This document shows positions 40,153-49,901 of a DNA stretch of 64,000 nucleotides, in pieces; the stretch's first letter is position 1; each line of letters starts with the position of its first letter. The notes beneath the pieces were generated by a model that worked only from the letters and a program-made list of their open reading frames with translations, was not told the origin of the DNA and searched no databases. Source of the DNA: Aliiglaciecola sp. 3_MG-2023 (GTDB lineage: Bacteria > Pseudomonadota > Gammaproteobacteria > Enterobacterales > Alteromonadaceae); the NCBI RefSeq assembly GCF_030548205.1, contig NZ_JAUORV010000002.1, positions 248,001-312,000 on the forward strand, written 5' to 3'. A program made the position numbers and the translations under genes.

Positions 40153-41561
40153 TACAGAATCCTCTTTAGTAGCGACAATTTTAATTTGTTAAACGGGGGG
40201 TAACGCAAACTCACATCAAACTTGAAACTACGTTCCATTACCGTTTTTAAATGGCTTAGTCCATCGAAGCCAGCACGACCGTGATAGCTGCCCATACCAC
40301 TATTGCCCACACCGCCAAAAGGTAGGTTAGGGTTCGTCATGAACATAAAGCCATCATTAATACATACGTTACCTGCCGAGGTTTGGAGTAAAACTTTTTT
40401 CTTATATTCGTCATTATTAGAGTAGAGATACAAAGCCAAAGGTTTTGAGCGCTCATTGATGAAGGGTATAGCTTGATGCATAGAATCTAAGGTGATGATG
40501 GGTAAGATTGGTCCAAATATTTCTTGTTGCATCAGATCGCTATCTAGTGGCGGATTTAAAACCAAGGTGGGCTCAAAATAACCCGTTTGAATATTTTGCC
40601 TGCCGCCAAAAACTACTTTTTGATCTTCTAAATAATTCGCTAACCGTTGAAAATGTCGTTGGTTTATAACTTTGCCATAGTCTTTACTCGCTTCAGTTGA
40701 CTCGCCATAAAAAGCAGTTATTTTATTCTCAATCGCCACCAGCAATTGGTCAGCAATGCTCTTATCAACCAGAACATAGTCGGGTGCTACGCAGGTTTGG
40801 CCGGCATTCATCCATTTACTCCACACAATTCGAGCTGCAGTGACATCAATACTTGCAGTGCTATCTACAATACATGGGCTTTTGCCACCCAACTCGAGTG
40901 TAACTGGTGTGAGGTGTTTAGCTGCAGCTGCCATCACGATTTTACCAACGGCTTCACCGCCAGTATAAAAAATGTGGTCAAATCGCTGGGCTAATAACTC
41001 TGTGGTTTCATCAACAGCCCCTTCCACCACCGCAAAAGCGTTATTATCTAAATACTCTGGAATAACCTCAGATAGCAATTTAGACATGTTCTCGGCTAAT
41101 TCCGATGGTTTTAATACTGCACAGTTACCCGCGGCTATTGCTGCCACTAAAGGTGCAAGTAGTAACTGAAACGGGTAATTCCATGCCCCAATAATTAACA
41201 CCGTACCCAAGGGTTCTGGAAGAACATAGCTTTTGCCTGGCTGTGCGCCCATAGGCGTCGAGGTCTTACGGGGTTTCATCCATTTTTTTAAATGCTTTAG
41301 GGTGTGTTTTATATCACTTAACACAAAACCCAACTCAGATATCCATGCTTCGGTTTTACACTTTCCTAAATCTGCAGCTAGGGCTTCTAGTAACACGCCT
41401 TGTTTTTCATGGATCAGCAATTCCAATTGTTTAAGTTGCTCTACGCGCCAGGCATATTCTTTAGTGTATCCACTGGCAAATACTTCGCGTATGGCCATGA
41501 CCTTATCCCCAATTGGAGATAATTGCTCTTTTGCAGCCGCGTTTGGATTGACAGCATTCAT
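40152..41561 (-). CDS. Class 3 aldehyde dehydrogenase (coniferyl/fatty aldehyde dehydrogenase-like)
   Basis: A 469-residue aldehyde dehydrogenase of the ALDH3-like branch, which lacks the long N-terminal arm of other ALDHs. Catalytic residues are N128 (GAWNYPFQ), E223 (LELGGKSP) and C257 ([11 protein letters not shown]). The C-terminal region ends with a basic amphipathic stretch [11 protein letters not shown]. Such enzymes often bear the name coniferyl aldehyde dehydrogenase and act on aromatic or medium-chain aldehydes. The start is the ATG at 41561, since AAGGGG is correctly placed for it and too close for the GTG two codons earlier. Confidence 0.88.
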   Translation of the reverse strand: MNAVNPNAAAKEQLSPIGDKVMAIREVFASGYTKEYAWRVEQLKQLELLIHEKQGVLLEALAADLGKCKTEAWISELGFVLSDIKHTLKHLKKWMKPRKTSTPMGAQPGKSYVLPEPLGTVLIIGAWNYPFQLLLAPLVAAIAAGNCAVLKPSELAENMSKLLSEVIPEYLDNNAFAVVEGAVDETTELLAQRFDHIFYTGGEAVGKIVMAAAAKHLTPVTLELGGKSPCIVDSTASIDVTAARIVWSKWMNAGQTCVAPDYVLVDKSIADQLLVAIENKITAFYGESTEASKDYGKVINQRHFQRLANYLEDQKVVFGGRQNIQTGYFEPTLVLNPPLDSDLMQQEIFGPILPIITLDSMHQAIPFINERSKPLALYLYSNNDEYKKKVLLQTSAGNVCINDGFMFMTNPNLPFGGVGNSGMGSYHGRAGFDGLSHLKTVMERSFKFDVSLRYPPFNKLKLSLLKRIL

Positions 41562-41658
41562 AAACACCCCTTAAAAAGTTTTACATCCCTACTAGTACAC
41601 ATATAGTTATAACCTAAATATACAATGCTTTTTGTGAAATATTGCTCGGATTTAACCT

Positions 41659-41685
41659 ATAAAAAAAGCCGCTAATAAGCGGCTT
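41659..41685 (-). terminator. Intrinsic terminator of purA
   Basis: AAGCCGCT (41666-41673) and AGCGGCTT (41678-41685) form an 8-bp stem with loop AATA. On the minus strand seven Ts follow. It lies about 20 bp after the purA stop. Confidence 0.92.
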
Positions 41686-41704
41686 CCATGGATAACAACA
41701 GAGG

Positions 41705-43015
<1,311 letters not shown>

Positions 43016-43168
43016 TCAGGAAATTAGGCGTGGATTCTACCAAAATTTGTGCTGATAAATCATCCGTTTTTTCAATTTCTGAGGGGTTTATTGCGAACTT
43101 ATGACAATTTTTTTATTAAAAACCGAGTTGAAAGGGGTAAATCAATAGATTTGTGCATTATTAGGGGA

Positions 43169-43366
43169 TTATTTTCCGACTAAAAAGAATAAGCTAATTG
43201 CACCTACAATTACCATCACACCGCCAATAGTGCGAAGCTGTTCACTTGGTTGAGTGGCGATTTGATATATGTAACTTTTCCACCGCTTGGGGAACAACAT
43301 AGGCCCAAGCCCCTCAATTACGAGTACAATGGAAAAAGCGATAAGTAGAGTACTGCCCAAAGTCAC
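43169..43366 (-). CDS. yjeT: DUF2065 small membrane protein YjeT
   Basis: A 65-residue inner-membrane protein with two hydrophobic helices (about 3-22 and 45-63) and the conserved EGLGPMLFPKRWKSY between them. It begins at a GTG. In E. coli it lies between hflC and purA. Here purA follows 165 bp downstream but hflKC are absent upstream, where a response-regulator gene ends instead. The function is unknown. Confidence 0.87.
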   Translation of the reverse strand: MTLGSTLLIAFSIVLVIEGLGPMLFPKRWKSYIYQIATQPSEQLRTIGGVMVIVGAISLFFLVGK

Positions 43367-43537
43367 TTCCCAATAAATATAGTTGATGTTTAAAAACTGA
43401 GAGTATACAGATTTTTTAACCCTCAGAGAATAACAGTGTCAATAATTTGCGACAGTGAGTATGCCTTATATTGGTAAGAATAGGACAAAGTCATTATATT
43501 AAATTGGAATTAAAGTTACTCACCTTATGCATGCACA

Positions 43538-44275
43538 TCAACTATTTGCGGTGAGTTTGTGTACCCCTTCAGGGTTAAATTTGTAGCCCACTCCCCAAAC
43601 AGTCTGCACAATCAGCGGTGAAGTTGCATCTTGTTCTATCTTAGCGCGAAGACGATTTATGTGGGAATTAACCGTATGTTCATAACCACTATGATGATAT
43701 CCCCATACAGATTCAAGTAATTGGCTGCGACTGAATACTTGATTCGGGTGACTGGCTAAATGCAGCAACAACTCAAATTCAGTCGCCGTGAGATCCAAAG
43801 GACTGTTGTCAAACAGCACTAAGTGATTTTTTTGATTGATCACTAAACTACCAATAGACAGTGGTTTTTCATTTTCAGATTCGGTTTTACGACCAGCATC
43901 CGCCAAAAGAGCAACTTTTCTGAGCTGTGAACGCACCCTAGCTTGTAATTCCCTGACACTGAAAGGTTTGGTCATGTAATCGTCGGCACCTAGCTCAAGA
44001 CCCAGCACCCGATCAGTTTCAGAATTCTTTGCAGTCAACATGATTATGGCTTGTTGGGGTTTCTTATCCCTAACCTGACGGCAAATATCTAAGCCACTAA
44101 TTTGAGGCAACATAACATCTAAAATCATCAATGAATAATCATCATTTAATGCTGACTCTAAAGCAGCCTTGCCGTTATCAATATGGGTGGTTTCAATACC
44201 TAATTCAGATAAATTGAGTCGAATTAAGTTTGCGATATCTTTATCGTCTTCTACCAAAAGCACATTATCTGTCAT
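43538..44275 (-). CDS. OmpR/PhoB-family response regulator without an adjacent kinase
   Basis: A 245-residue DNA-binding response regulator. The receiver domain (about 4-115) has acidic pocket D10/D11, phosphoacceptor D53 (LMILDVMLP), T81 (IIMLTAKN) and K103 (DYMTKPFS). The winged-helix domain (about 140-235) has DLTATEFELLLHLASHPNQVFSR, SHINRLRAKIE and VWGVGYKF. No histidine kinase gene follows or precedes. Instead the two spondin-domain genes lie upstream on the same strand, separated by a 71-bp gap containing a 14-bp inverted repeat. Its own start has an AGG ribosome site. Confidence 0.92.
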   Translation of the reverse strand: MTDNVLLVEDDKDIANLIRLNLSELGIETTHIDNGKAALESALNDDYSLMILDVMLPQISGLDICRQVRDKKPQQAIIMLTAKNSETDRVLGLELGADDYMTKPFSVRELQARVRSQLRKVALLADAGRKTESENEKPLSIGSLVINQKNHLVLFDNSPLDLTATEFELLLHLASHPNQVFSRSQLLESVWGYHHSGYEHTVNSHINRLRAKIEQDATSPLIVQTVWGVGYKFNPEGVHKLTANS

Positions 44276-44288
44276 CGTAAATTACCTA

Positions 44289-44335
44289 AAAAGTCAGTTA
44301 ACTTTAGCGAGGCTCGATTAACTAAAGTTAACTGA
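44289..44335 (-). promoter_or_regulatory. Inverted repeat with phased TTAACT elements before the response-regulator gene
   Basis: A perfect 14-bp inverted repeat (44294-44307 and 44322-44335, arms containing AGTTAACT) sits between the second spondin gene and the regulator gene. On the minus strand it is followed by CTTTTT, so it can act as a weak, AT-rich terminator or attenuator. TTAACT also recurs at 44298, 44318 and 44328, spaced 20 and 10 bp, the helical phasing typical of OmpR-family binding sites. Either reading is possible. Confidence 0.5.
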
Positions 44336-44346
44336 TTATCGCTTTA

Positions 44347-45060
44347 CTATTCGATCCGAGTCACACTAATGGTTATAACCGGGTTGTCGAATTTATGTTG
44401 TGAGTCCAACACTGAAGAAGCTAAGTTGTCTGAAGACGTTACTACACCTGGGTGTGCGGCGACATAATCTACGTCATCGCGGGCATCTTCAAAACCAACA
44501 CCGCCATCAGCCGGGCCAGGAATTGTTCCAGCCGCTTCCGAGTTCCCCTCAGTTCCCGCATCATAAGCAGACATTGAGCGTTTCCACGAATCTCCGACCG
44601 CTAATTCAGACAAGTCCCAAGCATTAAGACCGGTAAAAGCATCATTTGTGTTCACTAACATTGTAGCAACAGTTAACTTGGCATCCGTTATATCTTCAAT
44701 CGTCACCTCAAAGGTTTCACTTCCACCAGGGCCAATGGGTGCTTCTCCAGAAGCAGAGGCTAAAACCATAGGTAATCCGAGCAAGCCTGAATTGTCTCCA
44801 GATTCAGCCATGGTTTCCAGCTCAACGGATGCTGACTCACCAATCATCCAGAAATTGTCATCAGCGTGCAACATGACCGCCACTGGTGATAATGGCTGTC
44901 CATTGGTTAGGTTAGTTACGGTAACTTGATATGTCACATCCACAACCTCAGGTACAACTGGCGTTTCCGGATCATCGTCGTCATTACAAGCGGCGAGTCC
45001 TAAAGTCAGGGACGCAACAATTGCTAATCGTAGTGGCTTATTTTTAAATAATTCCAACAT
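44347..45060 (-). CDS. Spondin_N-domain lipoprotein
   Basis: A 237-residue exported lipoprotein: signal peptide and lipobox LAAC (C25 region) followed by an acidic DDDDPETP linker, then a spondin_N-like beta domain (about 42-235, VTYQVTVTNLTNGQPLSPVAVMLHADD, SAYDAGTEGNSE, FDNPVITISVTRIE). Spondin_N domains are secreted adhesion-type folds found in animals and in marine bacteria. It is a paralogue of the gene just upstream, which ends 9 bp before its start, sharing the YDAGTExN motif. Its molecular role in bacteria is not established. Confidence 0.8.
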   Translation of the reverse strand: MLELFKNKPLRLAIVASLTLGLAACNDDDDPETPVVPEVVDVTYQVTVTNLTNGQPLSPVAVMLHADDNFWMIGESASVELETMAESGDNSGLLGLPMVLASASGEAPIGPGGSETFEVTIEDITDAKLTVATMLVNTNDAFTGLNAWDLSELAVGDSWKRSMSAYDAGTEGNSEAAGTIPGPADGGVGFEDARDDVDYVAAHPGVVTSSDNLASSVLDSQHKFDNPVITISVTRIE

Positions 45061-45069
45061 TACAGCCTC

Positions 45070-45753
45070 CTAGTTTACGGTTACTGTTACTTTGGCAACT
45101 GGGTTCAACCAACGGTGAATACTATTCACCATGTCACTGGTTCCACCGCTAGCTTCATCATCCCCTATATTCCCGCGATGAATATGAACAGTCGCATTCG
45201 ATTCTTCACTGGTAACCCCGGAGCCGTCGCTACCTAATAGCGGATCAAGTGGAGGAGGGACAGGCATACTAGTACGCAATTCATCATTTGCTTCAGTGCC
45301 TGCATCGTATGCGTTCAAATAGAAAGTATAGGTTCCTGCTTCACTTGGAATTGACCAATTGTCCAGTCCAACAAAACCATCATTTGAAGGTAATATCATC
45401 GCTGTGATAGATAACACGGTATTAGAATCATCTGTCATAAGCGCAGTGCTAGTCGACATTGATGGGGCAAGTAAGCCACCAGCAGGGTCTGCAACCATAT
45501 CAGCATTTACAGATGTGCCAATGGTCATTAATCCATCCAAACTGCCCATTTCGGCCATAGCTTCTATTTCCGCAGAGGCAGTTTCACCTAATTCAAACAA
45601 GCTCGCATCTGGAGTGTGTGCAGCCACAAGTATGGGAGTGAAGTATATGCCCTGGGTAAGGTTTTGGATTTCCACGCTAAGATCAGCAGACCATGCTGGT
45701 TGCATAGCGACAGTAAGTAAACTAGCAGTCAATATTTTAGTACTTGATTTCAT
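45070..45753 (-). CDS. Secreted spondin_N-domain protein
   Basis: A 227-residue protein with a signal peptide ending MQPAWSA and then a spondin_N-like domain (SVEIQNLTQGIYFTPILVAAHTPDASLF, NAYDAGTEANDE, ATVHIHRGNIGDD, WLNPVAKVTVTVN). It lacks a lipobox, so unlike its downstream paralogue it should be free in the periplasm or exported. The two genes are 9 bp apart and arose by duplication. Two TNACGAAA elements 11 bp apart lie 66-84 bp upstream. Confidence 0.8.
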   Translation of the reverse strand: MKSSTKILTASLLTVAMQPAWSADLSVEIQNLTQGIYFTPILVAAHTPDASLFELGETASAEIEAMAEMGSLDGLMTIGTSVNADMVADPAGGLLAPSMSTSTALMTDDSNTVLSITAMILPSNDGFVGLDNWSIPSEAGTYTFYLNAYDAGTEANDELRTSMPVPPPLDPLLGSDGSGVTSEESNATVHIHRGNIGDDEASGGTSDMVNSIHRWLNPVAKVTVTVN

Positions 45754-45818
45754 AAATTTTCCTCGACAATTGGATTAGTTGACGAGAAGAATTGTGGACT
45801 CAAGTTATCCCAAAATTA

Positions 45819-45837
45819 TCACGAAATAATGACGAAA
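45819..45837. promoter_or_regulatory. Phased TNACGAAA pair upstream of the spondin genes
   Basis: TCACGAAA (45819-45826) and TGACGAAA (45830-45837) are spaced 11 bp apart, about one helical turn, as in OmpR-family response-regulator sites. They lie upstream of the first spondin gene. Binding by the orphan regulator is inference. Confidence 0.3.
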
Positions 45838-45902
45838 CCTTAAAATAGACTGCAAATATGAGAAATTTCCAATGAATTGGCGAACTTTATACTAACCCGG
45901 TT

Positions 45903-48230
45903 TTATTCAAACCAATTAGTTCGTTTATTTTGCAAACACCAGTCAATCATATCTTCAACGGCTATTGGACGGCAGACATGATATCCCTGAACCCAATCAC
46001 ACCCCCATTCTTTTAGTAATTCAAGACTCTGTTGATTTTCTACCCCTTCAGCAATTACCCCCAATTGAAAATTATGGGCTAACTCCAAAATGGTCTGCAC
46101 AATTTGCTGGTCGCTGCTTTGGTCCACTAAGTTGAGTACAAAGCTTTTATCTATCTTTAATTCAGAAACCGGTAATTGTTTTAAATAGGCTAAAGATGAG
46201 TAACCTGTTCCGAAGTCGTCGATGGCGAGAGAAAAACCGACGTCTCTAAATTTATTTAATTCCACCACCGCTTTTTGCGGATCGGCGACTAAATCACTTT
46301 CTGTAATTTCAAAGGATAAACAACTCGCACTCACTCCGTAATTCTTTAAATGTTGTTCGATAGTCTCTAACAGATTAGGGTTAAGAATGTCTTTTGCCGA
46401 TAAATTAATCGCAATACAAATATGTAAACCACTGTCTATTACTTTTTTGGCGTCGACAATGGCTGAGCGAATAACAAAGTCGGTTACTTGGCCAATTAGA
46501 CCCGCTTGCTCCGCTATCCCAATAAACTCATCAGGAGGCACAAACCCCAGAGCCGCACTATTCCAACGAATCAATGCCTCTGCATGAGTAATTTGACCTG
46601 AACTTAAATCTAATTTCGGTTGATACACCATTTTCAGTTCAGAGTGATTTGATATTAATGCATGTTTAAGCTCAGAGATTATGGCTAGTCTGCGGGTATA
46701 ACGGTTTTCAAAATCTTGGTGATAACTGACTATCAAACTAGGCGAAGTACGAGCTTCATCCAGTAAGATATTCAAGCGCTTAAAAACACTTTCTGCATCT
46801 TCACAATTTTCGGGACAAGAGATAATACCTAGGGCCAACCTGATGTTCATAACCACATCATCGATCATAATGGGCGATTCAATCTCTTTTTGGATATCGG
46901 TTAAATTTTCCATGGAAATAGGTGATTCAGGGATCCATAAAAACTCACCGCCATTTAATCTTGCGCTTTGTCCTCCTAGTTGCCTGATTCTGCTCGCAAC
47001 CGCTTGCAGACAGCTATCCCCATTTTGGAATCCAAAGGTATCATTAACACCACGAAAACCAAGAATATTAGCGCCAACCACCTGGAAATGTTGCTTCTTT
47101 GCAAACAACTCCGATATGACTTCTCGAATTTGATATCTGTTTTGCAAATCGGTCAACATATCATGACTTGCTTGATAACTAATTTGCTTTTGACGTTCGT
47201 GCACATTAGCCTGCATGGTCTTAAATGAACTGGTTAACGCATCTATTTCAAGAGTATTGCTCTTAATATCTATTGGCTGTTCATAATTCCCTGCCGCAAT
47301 CTTGCGGGCTACAAAGGATAATTGACCTAAGGGCTTGGATAATCTTCGAGCGACTATTGCCCCAAAAAATAGCGCTAACAGCACACTTAACAAGGCAATT
47401 AGCGTAACTTTAATTTGTAATTGATTAAATTCGCCAAACAAGCGTTCAGAGTCTTCCGTCATCATTGCCCATATTTGACCGTTTTCTCGTTCTTTCAATA
47501 AAAAAGACTTAGAGATAAATTGCAGCTCTGGCGTGAAAGATAATTTAAACCAAGAAAGATCTTGGTTTTCGAGCATAACATTAGTGTCAAAATGTGCTTC
47601 TTTTAACGTTGATACCTGAAACACTTTTTGTTGGTTTTTCAAAACTCTAATGGTGGTATCTAACTGGGTAATAATCTTCATGGATTCAAGTAGGCTTCTA
47701 TCTATTTCGAAACCCACCAGCGCTAAAGTTGGAACGCCTGGCACCCTAGCGTCCATTAATATCGCTTGATATAGCTTGTCGTTTATCAACAATATTTCAC
47801 TGATAAAAAGCTCATATTTAATTTGTTCAACCAATTGCGGAAAGGGGAAGCTACTGCCTAAAGCTAAGCGGTCTGATGTGCTGTTAGTGATTATTCCCTC
47901 TGGCGATATAAGCGCCATTAAATCAGCCGATATACGATTGCCGTGATTAACCAACACACTACCAATAGTGCGACTATCTTGTTCGCCGATAGCTTCCTTA
48001 AACCCATAATCTGAGATAAGCACTTTGGTTGAGCTAATTAACTGAGCCTCTCTGGCATCAAGCACTTGGGTAAATACTGATTCGGCCACTTTAAGATTAT
48101 TAGCTAATTGCAACTTTGCTTGATCAATAGATGATATCCAGACATTCGCCAAAATGGCGATGGCACAGGGCAAAACCAATACACTCGATAACCTAAAAAT
48201 ATGTTGCTTTAGTGACTTAGCCGACATCAA
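45903..48230 (-). CDS. Membrane GGDEF-EAL protein, probable c-di-GMP phosphodiesterase
   Basis: A 775-residue two-helix membrane sensor. TM1 is about residues 12-31, followed by a periplasmic sensor domain of about 240 residues, TM2 (about 275-297), a HAMP linker (about 298-350), a GGDEF domain (about 360-500) and an EAL domain (about 515-765). The GGDEF motif is degenerate (RLNGGEFLW, so NGGEF), arguing against cyclase activity. The EAL side is intact: AEALIRW, INLSAKDIL, FEITESDLV, AIDDFGTGYSSLAYLKQLP and VIAEGVEN. It should therefore hydrolyse c-di-GMP, perhaps with GTP sensing by the dead GGDEF. It lies 174 bp downstream of the RimK cluster on the same strand. Confidence 0.9.
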   Translation of the reverse strand: MMSAKSLKQHIFRLSSVLVLPCAIAILANVWISSIDQAKLQLANNLKVAESVFTQVLDAREAQLISSTKVLISDYGFKEAIGEQDSRTIGSVLVNHGNRISADLMALISPEGIITNSTSDRLALGSSFPFPQLVEQIKYELFISEILLINDKLYQAILMDARVPGVPTLALVGFEIDRSLLESMKIITQLDTTIRVLKNQQKVFQVSTLKEAHFDTNVMLENQDLSWFKLSFTPELQFISKSFLLKERENGQIWAMMTEDSERLFGEFNQLQIKVTLIALLSVLLALFFGAIVARRLSKPLGQLSFVARKIAAGNYEQPIDIKSNTLEIDALTSSFKTMQANVHERQKQISYQASHDMLTDLQNRYQIREVISELFAKKQHFQVVGANILGFRGVNDTFGFQNGDSCLQAVASRIRQLGGQSARLNGGEFLWIPESPISMENLTDIQKEIESPIMIDDVVMNIRLALGIISCPENCEDAESVFKRLNILLDEARTSPSLIVSYHQDFENRYTRRLAIISELKHALISNHSELKMVYQPKLDLSSGQITHAEALIRWNSAALGFVPPDEFIGIAEQAGLIGQVTDFVIRSAIVDAKKVIDSGLHICIAINLSAKDILNPNLLETIEQHLKNYGVSASCLSFEITESDLVADPQKAVVELNKFRDVGFSLAIDDFGTGYSSLAYLKQLPVSELKIDKSFVLNLVDQSSDQQIVQTILELAHNFQLGVIAEGVENQQSLELLKEWGCDWVQGYHVCRPIAVEDMIDWCLQNKRTNWFE

Positions 48231-48404
48231 TTAACCATTTTTCCAAAAAACTCGTGGTTGAGCCTCAAAACTTCAAATATTCCCTCAGTTTACACAATAA
48301 ATACAAAGCAACAATAAGCAACTTGGTCGCAGAATGATTTGTTTAGACTAAAGATTAATATTACAACAGAATGGCAAGTACCAAGACGTTAGGTCAATTG
48401 ACAT

Positions 48405-48857
48405 CTAATCAGTCTTACCATTTTTCCCTAACAAATATTCCTCACCAGGGTTGACAACTAAACGTCCACTCATGGCTTCTCGGCCGAGTAACATCAAGTA
48501 GGTCATTTCCGAACGATCAGTAAGGGTTAAATGAATTTTCCAAGATGCGCCCGCCATTTCAATGCGTGTTTCAATTAAGTAGCGGCGTTCACGGGTCGCA
48601 GTAGAGCTTTTTACTTTGCGTACGGCCGTCACTTTCGCTTCACGCCGAACCGTTTCATTGACATCATGTATATCTGGATGAATATTGAAACTTACCCAGG
48701 TTTCGCCATCTTTTGCAAACTCTTCAATGTCATCAACATGCAAAGATGATGTGGTCGCTCCGGTATCAACTCGAACATTCAAGTTCTGAATGGTTAATTC
48801 AGGTAAGTTACATAACTCTAAGGCACCTATCACTGGCATATTTTGGTATGTTTGCAT
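48405..48857 (-). CDS. rimB: Retropepsin-like protease of the RimB/PF05618 family
   Basis: A protein of about 150 residues of the family once called ATP-dependent zinc proteases, with a retropepsin-like fold. The catalytic aspartate lies in NVRVDTGATTSSLHVDD, and the GREAMSGRLVVNPGEEYL tail is typical. In Pseudomonas, RimB of this family acts with RimK on glutamate tails of ribosomal protein S6. The start is uncertain: the ATG at 48857 (MQTYQNMPVIG) is chosen, while a TTG at 48872 directly abuts the upstream stop. It is the last gene of the rimK cluster. The symbol follows the Pseudomonas name by family resemblance. Confidence 0.8.
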   Translation of the reverse strand: MQTYQNMPVIGALELCNLPELTIQNLNVRVDTGATTSSLHVDDIEEFAKDGETWVSFNIHPDIHDVNETVRREAKVTAVRKVKSSTATRERRYLIETRIEMAGASWKIHLTLTDRSEMTYLMLLGREAMSGRLVVNPGEEYLLGKNGKTD

Positions 48858-48872
48858 CTTATATTTTTCCAA

Positions 48873-49901
48873 CTAATAAACCATCGGCACTTCACCGAGT
48901 ACCAAATTATCTTGCAGCATTTCTACATTTTCAGCCACCGTATCTGGCTTTTTAAAATAGGCGATGTGATACATGGCTTCACCTTCTTGAGCCAGCGGAA
49001 TATTTTGTTTTCCAATCACAATACCTTCTGCTGGACACACAAGCATACCCAATTCATTGCCAAAGGGGTCGGCGATTCGAGCTAAGGGATCGCCTTTTTC
49101 CACATGATCACCTAATTGCGCAATATGCTGAACAAAACCACTTTCATGGGCCCTCACCCACCCACTTTGGCGTGCGATAAATTGCTCAATGGCATGTTCT
49201 TTTTTGGAGCTGCTTTTGTTCAACATGCCAATGTCTCGCATAATGTTAATGATACCTTTGACCCCAGCACGAATGGAAAACTCATCGTAACGAAGGGCTT
49301 GTCCGGCCTCATACAACACAACTTTCACGCCCAAATCAGCAGCAGCCTGACGTAAAGAGCCATCCCGGATGTCTGCATTGAGCATTACTGGCAAACCAAA
49401 TGCTTTGGCCATTTTTAGCGTCTCCTGGTCATCCAGGTTTGCTCTGACTTGCGGCAAGTTACTGCGATGTATAGCGCCAGTATGGAGATCAATTCCCACA
49501 TCACATTTACTAACAATCTCTTTTAAAAAAGTGTGTGCGATACGCCCAGCCAATGAGCCTTTTTTACTGCCGGGAAAACTGCGGTTCAAGTCACGTCTAT
49601 CGGGTAAATAACGGCTTTGATTCAGTACCCCATACACATTTACCATGGGCACAGCAATCAATGTACCTCGTAAATTTTTAATTGAACGGTTTCTGATTAA
49701 ACGCCCAACAATTTCAATCCCATTTAACTCATCACCATGAATTGCGGCGCTTACAAAGATAGTAGGCCCTGGCCTTCTACCCCGTTGCACGTAGACAGGA
49801 ATCGACATATTAGTATCGGTATAAAGCGGAGGCATTTCGATATGCACATGCTTTTTCTCTCCAGCTCGTATAGCAACACCACCAATTATCAGCTCTTCCA
49901 T
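48873..49901 (-). CDS. AstE/aspartoacylase-family zinc metallopeptidase in the RimK cluster
   Basis: A 342-residue protein of the succinylglutamate desuccinylase/aspartoacylase family, related to M14 carboxypeptidases. Zinc ligands are H55 and E58 (AAIHGDELN) and H140 (GIDLHTGAI), with the RDLNRSFPG arginine site and a catalytic glutamate E198 (LYEAGQ). A C-terminal beta-barrel (about 250-320) resembles a biotinyl-lipoyl fold. It is not the AstE of arginine catabolism, as no ast genes are near. It is coupled to rimK by a one-base overlap (TGATG), and the protease gene follows at once. Removal of glutamates or of another acyl group added by RimK is a reasonable inference. Confidence 0.83.
   Translation of the reverse strand: MEELIIGGVAIRAGEKKHVHIEMPPLYTDTNMSIPVYVQRGRRPGPTIFVSAAIHGDELNGIEIVGRLIRNRSIKNLRGTLIAVPMVNVYGVLNQSRYLPDRRDLNRSFPGSKKGSLAGRIAHTFLKEIVSKCDVGIDLHTGAIHRSNLPQVRANLDDQETLKMAKAFGLPVMLNADIRDGSLRQAAADLGVKVVLYEAGQALRYDEFSIRAGVKGIINIMRDIGMLNKSSSKKEHAIEQFIARQSGWVRAHESGFVQHIAQLGDHVEKGDPLARIADPFGNELGMLVCPAEGIVIGKQNIPLAQEGEAMYHIAYFKKPDTVAENVEMLQDNLVLGEVPMVY

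Noticed and set aside
48873-49901. AstE of the arginine succinyltransferase pathway
   Set aside because: No astA, astB, astC or astD lies nearby and the gene is coupled to rimK, so the pathway name would mislead.
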